64,000 nucleotides of DNA from Rhizomicrobium sp. (GTDB lineage Bacteria > Pseudomonadota > Alphaproteobacteria > Micropepsales > Micropepsaceae), in assembly GCA_037200385.1 (NCBI GenBank), contig JBBCGL010000001.1:3425418-3489417 (forward strand). Reading direction: 5' to 3'. Below are positions 43,560-51,071 of the stretch, piece by piece (position 1 is the first letter of the stretch; each line of letters begins with the position of its first letter). The position numbers and the translations under genes are program-made. The notes beneath the pieces are model-generated. The model was given only the letters and a program-made list of their open reading frames with translations. It was not told the origin of the DNA and did no database searches.

Positions 43560-44102
43560 ATGAATGATGTAGCGAAGCGGCTCAACGCGATGTCCGAACG
43601 AGAAGGCTGGTCCATGCGAGCGGACATGGACCTCGATTTCCGTCAACCCGAACTCAGTGCACTGCGGACGATCTGGGAAGAGAAGGCGAAGGCGGCGGGC
43701 GGGCTTCCAGCCCGCGCGGACTTCGATGCGCGGGCGCTCAAGCCCTTCCTGCGCCATGTCTCGATCGTGGAGCGCGCCACCAACGCCATCGGCCGGCCGA
43801 GCTATCGCTTCCGCTTCTACGGCAGCGCGCTGGCCCAGCGCTTCGGCGAGCAGACCGGCCAGTTCCTCGAGATGTCGATCCCACCCGACCGCATGCCGCG
43901 CTGGATCGCGGCCTATGACGCGGTGCTCGACGCCGGCGCGCCGATGCGCATGCTGAGCTATTTCACCATTCCCCGGGTCTCCTACCTCAACGGCGAAAGC
44001 TTCTCGGCCCCGCTCTCGAATGGCGGGCGCAAGCCGAACACGATCCTCGCCTGCACCTATTTCACGCCCAAGCCGGCGCTCGCCGTGGCACAGAGCGCCT
44101 AG
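43560..44102 (+). CDS. PAS domain-containing protein (PAS_5 type), ends at the IS boundary
   Basis: A 180-residue PAS_5-type protein: LSALRTIWEEKAKAAGGLPA, HVSIVERATNAIGRPSYRFR, LAQRFGEQTGQFLEMSIPPD, then LNGESFSAPLSNGG. It is the nearest relative of the preceding gene. Several ATGs (43560, 43590, 43611) could start it; 43611 has AGAAGG upstream. Its TAG stop is made of the TA target (44100-44101) plus the first base of the IS630 copy, so the insertion leaves the protein unchanged. Confidence 0.8.
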   Translation: MNDVAKRLNAMSEREGWSMRADMDLDFRQPELSALRTIWEEKAKAAGGLPARADFDARALKPFLRHVSIVERATNAIGRPSYRFRFYGSALAQRFGEQTGQFLEMSIPPDRMPRWIAAYDAVLDAGAPMRMLSYFTIPRVSYLNGESFSAPLSNGGRKPNTILACTYFTPKPALAVAQSA

Positions 44103-45277
44103 TGTCCTGATCGAGAAGTTTCTGAGATCATGTCTGAGTGATTCGGAGGGCATGATGGATGGGCAAGCCTGCACCCGCGATTGAGTTGAGCGCGCCGGAA
44201 CGGCGAGAGCTTGAGGGATTGGCGCGGCGGCGCAAGACGGGACAGGGACTGGCGCGTCGTGCGCAAATTGTCCTGATGGCGGCGGACGGAGTTGAGAACC
44301 AAGTCATCGCGGAGCGGCTTGGGGCGAGCCAGAACACGGTGGGATCGTGGCGTCGGCGCTATGCGGCCAAGCGCCTGGAGGGGCTTTACGACGAGCCGCG
44401 TCCGGGCGCACCGCGCCAGATCGGTGACGACGAGATTGCCGAGACGATCCGTCTGACGCTGGAGGCGGCACCGGCGAACGCGACCCATTGGAGCTTGCGC
44501 TCGATGGCGCGGGCGGTTGGTCATGCGCCCTCGACGATCCACCGCATCTGGCAGGCCTTCGGTCTTCAGCCGCACCGCAGCGAGACCTTCAAGCTCTCCG
44601 GCGACCCGCTGTTTGTGGAGAAGGTTCGCGACATCGTCGGCCTTTATCTCGCTCCGCCGGAGCGGGCGCTGGTTCTGTGCGTCGACGAGAAGAGCCAAAT
44701 CCAGGCGCTGGATCGCACGCAACCCTTGCTGCCGATGCGGCCCGGACAAGCCGAGCGGCGCAGTCACGACTATACCCGCCACGGAACCTTGTCGCTGTTC
44801 GCGGCCCTCGATACGGCAAGCGGAACGGTGATCGGCAAATGCTTCGCGCGCCATCGCGGCAGCGAGTTCTTGAAGTTCCTGCGCGAGATCGAGGCCAATG
44901 TCCCGGACGATCTCGACATCCACCTGGTGATGGACAACTACGCCACGCACAAGACGCCGGCGATCCGCCGCTGGCTGGCCAAGCGTGTGCGCTGGCATGT
45001 CCACTTCACGCCCACTTCCGCCTCTTGGATCAATCAGGTCGAACGCTTCTTCGCCGATCTGAGCGAACGCAAAATCCGCCGTGGCGCCCACCGCTCGACG
45101 CGCCAGCTCGAAGCCGCGATCCGCGACTACATCAAATGCGTCAACGACGACCCAAAGCCCTTCCGGTGGACAAAGACCGCAGACGACATCCTGGCCTCCA
45201 TCAAGCGCTTCTGTCTCGCAACCCTGAAGATCGCCAACTACCAAGCCAAAAACGCTAGAACTTCTGAATCAGGACAC
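44102..45277 (+). mobile_element. IS630-family insertion sequence, complete
   Basis: 1176 bp bounded by terminal inverted repeats: left GTGTCCTGATCGAGAAGTT, right (complement) GTGTCCTGATTCAGAAGTT, 17 of 19 matching. It is flanked by TA on both sides (44100-44101 and 45278-45279), the target duplication expected for IS630/Tc1-like elements. One intact transposase gene fills it. Both ends are clean, so it looks recent and potentially active. Confidence 0.93.
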
Positions 45278-45280
45278 TAG
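44159..45280 (+). CDS. IS630-family transposase
   Basis: A 373-residue DDE transposase. The N-terminal helix-turn-helix is [23 protein letters not shown], and a second winged region reads [20 protein letters not shown]. The catalytic acids are in [14 protein letters not shown] (D), [14 protein letters not shown] (D) and [19 protein letters not shown] (E). The frame has no stop inside the element; it ends at TAG formed by the duplicated TA (45278-45279) and the next chromosomal G. This makes the C-terminus SESGH partly the inverted repeat. Confidence 0.95.
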   Translation: MGKPAPAIELSAPERRELEGLARRRKTGQGLARRAQIVLMAADGVENQVIAERLGASQNTVGSWRRRYAAKRLEGLYDEPRPGAPRQIGDDEIAETIRLTLEAAPANATHWSLRSMARAVGHAPSTIHRIWQAFGLQPHRSETFKLSGDPLFVEKVRDIVGLYLAPPERALVLCVDEKSQIQALDRTQPLLPMRPGQAERRSHDYTRHGTLSLFAALDTASGTVIGKCFARHRGSEFLKFLREIEANVPDDLDIHLVMDNYATHKTPAIRRWLAKRVRWHVHFTPTSASWINQVERFFADLSERKIRRGAHRSTRQLEAAIRDYIKCVNDDPKPFRWTKTADDILASIKRFCLATLKIANYQAKNARTSESGH

Positions 45281-45352
45281 AGTCCGTTGCTTTCAAGTTG
45301 ATGCAAGCCATGACAAGCTTTTGGTGACTCCATCTGATCACAACAGACTCTA
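45278..45352. repeat. Terminal-inverted-repeat segment between convergent genes
   Basis: TAGAGTCCGTTG (45278-45289) and CAACAGACTCTA (45341-45352) are inverted repeats with one mismatch around a 51-bp core. Before the IS arrived the left arm also included GAGCGCC (44093-44099), matching GGCGCTC (45353-45359) on the right, giving 19-bp arms. Both neighbouring genes end with GCGCC-TAG inside the arms. It could be a MITE-like element or a bidirectional hairpin. Confidence 0.6.
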
Positions 45353-46273
45353 GGCGCTCATCACCACGAAGCCCGCGCGCGGAAAGTGCACCACGACCTC
45401 GCCGACGGCCGGGTCGCTGCGCCGGACCGCGATCTCATGCGCATCGGCGAACACCAGCGTGCCGGCGACCGGATCGCGGCCGTAATCGTCCGCCGCCACC
45501 GTCACCCTGTCGCCCGGCCTGCGGCCGTTCGGATCGTGCGGATCGGCCGCGTCCTGCGCCGTCGCGGTCGCGGCCTTCGCCACCGCCAGCGCCTCGCCCG
45601 GCATCATGGCGCTGGAGGGGCCGTGCCCGATGGCGCGCATGCGTGCGTACCATGCCTGCACCTGCGCGAACTCGGCGACGGTCTCCTGCGCCTTGTGCGG
45701 CAGGGCGTTGGCGACGAACCACGGATTCATGAAGGCGTGGATGTCGGCCAGCCCGGCCTGCGCCCCGCCCCAGAACGGCCGCCCGTCGGAGAGCTGGTCT
45801 TCGAGGAAGCGCAGATGCGCCCGGTATTGGTCGCGCATGAACGGCACGGCGCGCTTGAGCGCCTCCGACGAGAAGCCGCCGCCGCTCAGCGCGACGCGGT
45901 CCTTCTTGAAATCCTCCGGCACCCTGTCGCCGATCTCGCCGAAGATGATCGCGACCGCCGCCTGGAACACCTGCCGGTCGGCCCAGAAGCCGAGCCCGTA
46001 AGGCGCGCCCTTGTTCTGCGGCGACAGGCTGGGCGCGGGGAAGCGCCGCTCGAGCTCGCGCAGGATGATCTGGCTGTCGCAGAACACGTCCGCGCCGATC
46101 TGCATCACCGGGATCCGGCGATAGCCGCCGGTCAGCGGGATGAGATCGGGCTTGGGCATGATCACCGGCTGGATCACCGAGCGCCAGGACAGCCCCTTGA
46201 TCCCGAACGCGACGCGCACCTTCTCGGAGAACGGCGAGTTGGGATAGTTGTGCAGGATGATCTCGTCGGTCAT
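45350..46273 (-). CDS. Glutathione S-transferase family protein
   Basis: A 307-residue protein. The N-terminal thioredoxin-like GST domain is HNYPNSPFSEKVRVAFGIKGLSW..., with the substrate-binding TGGYRRIPVMQIGADVFCDSQII. A helical GST C-domain follows, then an extra C-terminal beta-rich segment (about residues 240-307, VTVAADDYGRDPVAGTLVFADAH) not usual in GSTs. The role is probably glutathione-dependent detoxification. AAGGA precedes the ATG. Its TAG stop lies inside the inverted-repeat segment. Confidence 0.85.
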   Translation of the reverse strand: MTDEIILHNYPNSPFSEKVRVAFGIKGLSWRSVIQPVIMPKPDLIPLTGGYRRIPVMQIGADVFCDSQIILRELERRFPAPSLSPQNKGAPYGLGFWADRQVFQAAVAIIFGEIGDRVPEDFKKDRVALSGGGFSSEALKRAVPFMRDQYRAHLRFLEDQLSDGRPFWGGAQAGLADIHAFMNPWFVANALPHKAQETVAEFAQVQAWYARMRAIGHGPSSAMMPGEALAVAKAATATAQDAADPHDPNGRRPGDRVTVAADDYGRDPVAGTLVFADAHEIAVRRSDPAVGEVVVHFPRAGFVVMSA

Positions 46274-46298
46274 TCAATATTCCTTTTCACCGAAACCC

Positions 46299-46373
46299 GT
46301 CACCGCCCGGCTTGTCCGGGCGATCCATTTTCCGCGATCCGAATTGGATCACCGCATGTGCGGGTGATGACGG
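46299..46373. repeat. Short palindromic repeat (CGTCACCGCCCGG...GGTGATGACG)
   Basis: Inner arms cccggcttgtccggg and gatcc/ggatc-containing stems, bounded by cgtcacc and ggtgatgacg. It lies between two GST genes. It resembles the 24012-24097 element. Confidence 0.65.
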
Positions 46374-46380
46374 CTAAGGA

Positions 46381-47169
46381 CTAGGAGAGTTCATTCGAGA
46401 ACCGGATGTTGTTCTTCTTCATCCCTTCCAGCACCACGTCGATGCCGCCCGAGCGGATCATCCATTCCAGGCGATGGTCGCGATATTCGCGCTTGAACAT
46501 CCCGCTCTGCACCGCGCCGGCGACCAGCGCCATGTTCGCGATCACCTCCGCCGCCGCCTTGGAGGCTTTCTGCACCGACGGCCGGCCATTGGCGCGCTCC
46601 AGCCACTGGCTGAGCGCGGAGCCCTTGTCGGGCGCGAAGCCGCTGCCCAGCGCGCCGTTCAGATAGGGCACGACCGACAGATCGGCCCAGCCGAAGCTCT
46701 CGCCGTTGAACCAGGTCTTGCCGTCCAGATGGCGCGACAGCCAGGCATAGATGCCGCGCGCCTGCATCGCGGCCTTGGCCTCGATGGTCCGCGCCCGCTC
46801 GCCCTCGGCCCGCTTGAACCAGCGGATCTCGCCCATGCCCCAGTTGATCGGCTCGAAATGCGTGTCCATCACGTCTTCGATGGTGCGCGCGGTGGCGCGC
46901 GCCGCCGGCGTCCGGGGCAGCAGCGCGGGCGTCGGCCATTTGTCCTCGATATATTCGAGGATGATGGTGGAATCGAAGATCCGCGTCTCGCCGTCGATCA
47001 GCGCCGGCACCTCGCCGCGCGGATTGGCCTTGAGGAATTCGGTGTCAGGCTGGCCGCTGCCGATCGCGCTGGGCATCTTGGCGTCGTAGGGCACGCCCTT
47101 CTCGTCGAGCGCGATCTTGACCTTCTGGGCGTAAGGGCTCAGCGGATGCTCGTAGACGATGACGGTCAT
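46381..47169 (-). CDS. Glutathione S-transferase family protein
   Basis: A 262-residue GST-fold protein. The N-terminal domain is VYEHPLSPYAQKVKIALDEKGVPYD then NPRGEVPALIDGETRIFDSTIILEYIEDKWP, carrying the typical Ser-active-site region and the cis-Pro loop. The helical domain includes WFNGESFGWADLSVVPYL. It overlaps the MBL hydrolase by ATGA and is cotranscribed with it, suggesting the two act on the same glutathione- or thioester-linked compound. Confidence 0.9.
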   Translation of the reverse strand: MTVIVYEHPLSPYAQKVKIALDEKGVPYDAKMPSAIGSGQPDTEFLKANPRGEVPALIDGETRIFDSTIILEYIEDKWPTPALLPRTPAARATARTIEDVMDTHFEPINWGMGEIRWFKRAEGERARTIEAKAAMQARGIYAWLSRHLDGKTWFNGESFGWADLSVVPYLNGALGSGFAPDKGSALSQWLERANGRPSVQKASKAAAEVIANMALVAGAVQSGMFKREYRDHRLEWMIRSGGIDVVLEGMKKNNIRFSNELS

Positions 47170-48125
47170 CTCTTGTCCTTCCACAATTGCGCCATCCAGC
47201 CGAACAGCGTGGCGGCGTCGGACGGCACGTCCTTGGCGCCGAATTCGCGATAGAGCGTGGCGGTATTGACCGCGATGCGCTCGGCATCGCCCCAGCCGGC
47301 GAAATCGTCGAGCGCGATGGAGCGCGCCGCCTCCAGCGCGCCCAGCCCCGCGTCGTAGCGCGCCCGCGCCGCGTCGCGGACGTGCACGAGATAGTCCTTC
47401 ACGCGTGCGACGCCGCGCTGGTCGGTCACCGGCCCATGGCCCGGCACGATGGTCTCGACGTCCATCGCCGCGATCGTTTCGCAGGCCGCGATCCAGTTCC
47501 CCACCGGCCCGGCCCACAGGATCGGATGGCCGCCGATGAACAGGATGTCGCCGGTGAACAGCGTCCTGTCGTCCGGCACATGGACCAGCGCGTCGCCGCC
47601 GGTATGCGCCGGCCCCACCTCGATCAGCTCGACGCGCTTGGCGCCGACCATCCGCGACAGGCGGCCGGTGAAGGTCGTGTCCGGCGCCCGCACCGAACAC
47701 CGCTCGAAATCGAAATCGCCGAAGCAATGGACGAGATATTCGCCGGTCACGCCCAGCCCCGGCGCCGCCGTCATGAACTGCGCGAGACCCTTGGGCGTCT
47801 CGTGCTTCATCGCCTCCGCCGCGCCGACGGTCGCGATGATCTCGCAGTCGCCGACGCAGCCATTGCCGTAGCAGTGATCGCCATTGTGATGTGTGTTGAC
47901 CAGCGTGCCGATCTTCGCGTCGCTGACGCGCGCGAAGCCGTCCAGCATGGCGCGGGTATGCGCATCGTCGAACATCGTGTCGATCAGCAGCGCCTCGCCG
48001 CCATCCGTCACCAGTCCGGCATTGGAGAAGCCCCAGCCGCCGTCCGGCTGCAGGTAAGCGAAACAGCCATTGCCGAAGCCGGCGACGCCGGGCTCGTACG
48101 AGGCCTTGCGGAATTGAAGCGCCAT
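47166..48125 (-). CDS. MBL-fold metallo-hydrolase
   Basis: A 319-residue metallo-beta-lactamase-fold protein. The metal motif is LVNTHHNGDHCYGN (an HHxxDH form of HxHxDH), with further ligands in VGPAHTGGDALVH and the second Asp in LFTGDILFIGGHPI, and a late His in IVPGHGPVTDQRG. It resembles glyoxalase-II/SoxH-like hydrolases of thioesters or lactones. It is translationally coupled to the downstream GST. It is divergent from the HAD gene. Confidence 0.88.
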   Translation of the reverse strand: MALQFRKASYEPGVAGFGNGCFAYLQPDGGWGFSNAGLVTDGGEALLIDTMFDDAHTRAMLDGFARVSDAKIGTLVNTHHNGDHCYGNGCVGDCEIIATVGAAEAMKHETPKGLAQFMTAAPGLGVTGEYLVHCFGDFDFERCSVRAPDTTFTGRLSRMVGAKRVELIEVGPAHTGGDALVHVPDDRTLFTGDILFIGGHPILWAGPVGNWIAACETIAAMDVETIVPGHGPVTDQRGVARVKDYLVHVRDAARARYDAGLGALEAARSIALDDFAGWGDAERIAVNTATLYREFGAKDVPSDAATLFGWMAQLWKDKR

Positions 48126-48211
48126 CCCTCACCTATTGTCGCGGTCTGCTGCCGGAGCTTGACCGATTAGGGCGCGGCCTGCTTTTTGAAGCAAGCGAAT
48201 TGAGGACGGAC

Positions 48212-48850
48212 ATGATCGAAGCGGTGATCTGGGATTTCGGCGGCGTCTTCACGACCTCGCCCTTCGAGGCCTTCGCACGTTACGAAGCGGAACGCGGCAT
48301 CCCGGTCGGCACGATCCGCAAGATCAACTCGGCCAACCACGAAACCAATGCCTGGGCCCAGTTCGAGCAGTCCAAGGTCGATATCGACGGCTTCGACAAG
48401 CTTTTCGCTGCGGAGGCGGCGGTGCTCGGCCACACCATTCCCGGCCGCGACGTCCTTCCGCTGCTGGCGGGGGACTTTCGGCCGGAGGTGATCGAAGCGT
48501 TGCGCCGCGTCCGCGCCGCGGGCCTCAAGACCGGCTGCATCACCAACAACATGCCGCACAACGCGACCGGCGGAACCGCGGCGGGCCGCACCCTCTATGC
48601 CCGCGAGATCATGGAGATGTTCGACGTGGTGATCGAAAGCGCCAAGCTCGGCATCCGCAAGCCGAACCCCAGGATCTACGAGCTGATGTGCGAGCAGCTC
48701 GGCGTGAAGCCCGCCGCCTGCGTCTTCCTCGACGACCTCGGCGGCAACCTCAAGCCCGCCCGCGCCATGGGCATGACGACGATCAAGGTCGAAAGCGGCG
48801 CCCAGGCCATTGCGGAGCTCGAAGCGGCGACGGGGCTGAAACTTTCTTAA
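48212..48850 (+). CDS. HAD-IA family hydrolase
   Basis: A 212-residue haloacid-dehalogenase-like hydrolase. Motif I is VIWDFGGVF (nucleophile Asp, with Gly in place of the usual second Asp, as in the epoxide-hydrolase N-domain/ACAD10-like subgroup). Motif II is CITNNMP, motif III is the KPNPRIYELM Lys, and motif IV is VFLDDLGGNLKPA. The missing general acid suggests it may not be a normal phosphatase. ATG 48212 has GAGGAC upstream. Confidence 0.88.
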   Translation: MIEAVIWDFGGVFTTSPFEAFARYEAERGIPVGTIRKINSANHETNAWAQFEQSKVDIDGFDKLFAAEAAVLGHTIPGRDVLPLLAGDFRPEVIEALRRVRAAGLKTGCITNNMPHNATGGTAAGRTLYAREIMEMFDVVIESAKLGIRKPNPRIYELMCEQLGVKPAACVFLDDLGGNLKPARAMGMTTIKVESGAQAIAELEAATGLKLS

Positions 48851-48862
48851 CTCAAGCACCAC

Positions 48863-49012
48863 TGTCATCCCCGGCTGAGCGATGCGCAGCATCGCGAAGG
48901 GACCCCGTAGCGACAGCGTACGGGGACCCAGGCGGGAAGTCCCGTCGCGGCGACCGGCACCTGGGTCCCCTTCCCCTCGCAACGCTATCGCGTTGCTCGG
49001 CCGGGGATGACA
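48863..49012. repeat. TGTCATCCCCGGC palindromic repeat, copy D
   Basis: TGTCATCCCCGGCTGAGCG to GCTCGGCCGGGGATGACA, between the convergent HAD and GST genes. It carries an extra internal cccgtagcgacagcgtacgggg hairpin. Confidence 0.85.
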
Positions 49013-49075
49013 AGTGGTGCTCACATCCGATGCGCGATGCCGATGTATCGCTTGGCCGGATGCCGGGCGGTCAAT

Positions 49076-49831
49076 TCATGCAAGCGCCCTACCCCAGGCC
49101 GCCGGTATCTTCGTCGCGCGCTGGTTGGTCAGCAGCTTCGCCCGGCGCGCCTTTTCCTCATCCGACAGCGTGTTGGGGTCCTCGGCGGCGTCGGGCGGCA
49201 ACGCGGCTTCCATCGCCGCCTTCACCGCCGGGCGCGCCTCCACGCGCTCCATCCAGCGCTTCACATTGGGGAATTCGTCGAGGTCGATCTTGCGCAGCTT
49301 GTAGCCCGACGCCCAGGGATAGCAGATCATGTCGGCGATCGTGTATTCGCCGGCCGCCAGCCACTCCTTGTTGTGCAGCCCCAGATTCATCACGCCGTAG
49401 AGCCGATGCACCTCGTCGGAGAACCGCGTGACGGCATAGGTCAGGTCGCCGTTCGCCGCGTTCTGCGAGGCGCGGGCGAAATGCCCCTGCTCGCCGAATT
49501 TCGGGCCCTGGTTTCCCATCTGCCACATCACCCATTGGATGACGTCGTATTTCTTCGCCGTGTCCTGCGGGAAGAAGCGGCCTTCGCGCTCGGCGACATA
49601 CATCATGATCGCGCCCGATTCGAAGATGCGGATCGGCGCGCCGCCGCCCTTCGGCGCGGTATCGACCAGCGCCGGCATGCGGTTGTTCGGCGAGAATTTG
49701 AGGAATTCGGAATCGAACTGGTCGCCGCGTCCGATATTGACCGGCTTGATCGTGTGCGCCACGCCGAGCTCTTCGAGCAGGATGGTGACCTTCTTCCCGT
49801 TCGGCGTCGGCCAATAATAGAGTTCAAGCAT
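49076..49831 (-). CDS. Glutathione S-transferase (YghU/Ure2-like, nu class)
   Basis: A 251-residue GST. The start MLELYYWPTPNGKKVTILLE and SPNNRMPALVDTAPKGGGAPIRIFESGAIMMYVAE are typical of the Ure2p/YghU/YfcG group, which bind two GSH and have disulfide-bond reductase activity. The helical domain contains WVMWQMGNQGPKFGEQGHF, also diagnostic. AGGAGG precedes the ATG at the right distance, ruling out the longer upstream start. Confidence 0.92.
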   Translation of the reverse strand: MLELYYWPTPNGKKVTILLEELGVAHTIKPVNIGRGDQFDSEFLKFSPNNRMPALVDTAPKGGGAPIRIFESGAIMMYVAEREGRFFPQDTAKKYDVIQWVMWQMGNQGPKFGEQGHFARASQNAANGDLTYAVTRFSDEVHRLYGVMNLGLHNKEWLAAGEYTIADMICYPWASGYKLRKIDLDEFPNVKRWMERVEARPAVKAAMEAALPPDAAEDPNTLSDEEKARRAKLLTNQRATKIPAAWGRALA

Positions 49832-49935
49832 GCTGTCCTCCTGTTGCGATCCGGCGCGAAGCATAGCATGACGCTGCACGCGGCAGCCGCCAATCTCGCG
49901 CAACGCTGCCATCGCAAACACGACAGGAAGCGCCA

Positions 49936-50442
49936 ATGACCATTTCGATGTATCGGGTATCGGTCCCGGTCTTTACACGCCATCTCACGGCGCTCGCCGC
50001 CGTGCTCGACAAGGCCGCCGCGTTCGCGGAGGCGAAGAAGTTCGACCAGGCCGTGCTGCTCGGCACGCGGCTCTATCCCGACATGTTTCCGCTCGCGGTC
50101 CAGGTCGGCCAGGTCTGCGCCCATGCGGCGCGGGGCGTCGCCCAGCTTGCCGGCCTGCCGCAGCCCGAATTCGGCGCGGCCGAGACCACCATCGCCGCGC
50201 TGAAGGAGCGGGTGACGAAGACGCTCGATTTCGTGAAGAGCGCGACGCCGGCACAGATCGACGGCACCGACGACAAGGACATCGTGCTCAAATTCGGCAG
50301 CCGCGAGATGCCGTTCAAGGGCGAGCAATTCCTGCTCGGCTTCACCCTGCCGAACTTCTTCTTCCACCACACGACGGCCTACGACATCCTGCGCAGCCTC
50401 GGCCTGGAGATCGGCAAGCGCGACTTCATGGGCGCGGCATAG
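49936..50442 (+). CDS. DUF1993 family protein
   Basis: A 168-residue protein matching DUF1993, a four-helix DinB-like fold. It shows MTISMYRVSVPVFTRHLTALAAVLDKA, LYPDMFPLAVQVGQVCAHAARG and NFFFHHTTAYDILRSLGLEIGKRDF. The terminal HH and Asp could bind metal. The function is unknown. AGGAAG lies before the ATG. It is divergent from the GST. Confidence 0.88.
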   Translation: MTISMYRVSVPVFTRHLTALAAVLDKAAAFAEAKKFDQAVLLGTRLYPDMFPLAVQVGQVCAHAARGVAQLAGLPQPEFGAAETTIAALKERVTKTLDFVKSATPAQIDGTDDKDIVLKFGSREMPFKGEQFLLGFTLPNFFFHHTTAYDILRSLGLEIGKRDFMGAA

Positions 50443-50477
50443 CGCTTCCACCTCATCCGCTGCGGGGAAGACGATGA

Positions 50478-51071
50478 CTAAGAAAAATCGTCCGCCAGCG
50501 CGTCGCGCACCGCGGCCGGCATCACCGCCATGTGGCCGTAATTGGGATGGCTCATCCCGATCACCACCGGCTCGTGCCCGGCGCGGAACGCGGCGACCTG
50601 CGCCGGCGTGAAGACGAAGCGCAGCCAGTGCACCGAGGAGGTCTTGCCGTCCGCCGTGGTGCGGTCTTCATAATCGGTCGGCGTGCCCTTGATCCGTTCC
50701 TTGCCGACGTCGAGAAAGACGCTGTCCTCGACATGGCCGAGCTTCTTGAGCTCGCGGTCGCGGCGGTCGGCATCCTCGATCTCGATCATCATGGTCGCGA
50801 TCAGCTCCGAGCCTTGCGGGATCAGCGGATTATAGGCTTCGAGCTCGCCCGCGATCTGCTCGGCGCCGCCCTTCTCGATGCGCAGCATCTCCTGCACCTG
50901 CAGCCACATCGACTGGTAGTTCTCGAAATAGAGCGTCGCATAGGGCCCGACCTCGATGCGCCGGTTCTTCTTCGCCGCGATGGACGCGGCGCGCAGTTCC
51001 GTGCGCTGCGCATTGTACTGGGCGTCGGGCAGGATATCGGCGGCGGTGATCTTGCGTTCGGCGAGCGACAT
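50478..51071 (-). CDS. DUF3501 family protein
   Basis: A 197-residue protein matching DUF3501: ITAADILPDAQYNAQRTELR, RRIEVGPYATLYFENYQSMWLQVQEMLRIEKGG, YNPLIPQGSELIATMMIEI and VVIGMSHPNYGHMAVM. The function is unknown. Its ATG overlaps the stop of the iron-sulfur protein by one base (TGATG), so they are made together. In proteobacteria this family is usually found with that protein and a rubrerythrin, as here. Confidence 0.9.
   Translation of the reverse strand: MSLAERKITAADILPDAQYNAQRTELRAASIAAKKNRRIEVGPYATLYFENYQSMWLQVQEMLRIEKGGAEQIAGELEAYNPLIPQGSELIATMMIEIEDADRRDRELKKLGHVEDSVFLDVGKERIKGTPTDYEDRTTADGKTSSVHWLRFVFTPAQVAAFRAGHEPVVIGMSHPNYGHMAVMPAAVRDALADDFS

Noticed and set aside
48862-49075. 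Convergent-gene repeat D as a rho-independent terminator
   Set aside because: It forms a strong palindrome but lacks a U-tract and is a dispersed repeat also found inside operons, so termination cannot be its general role.
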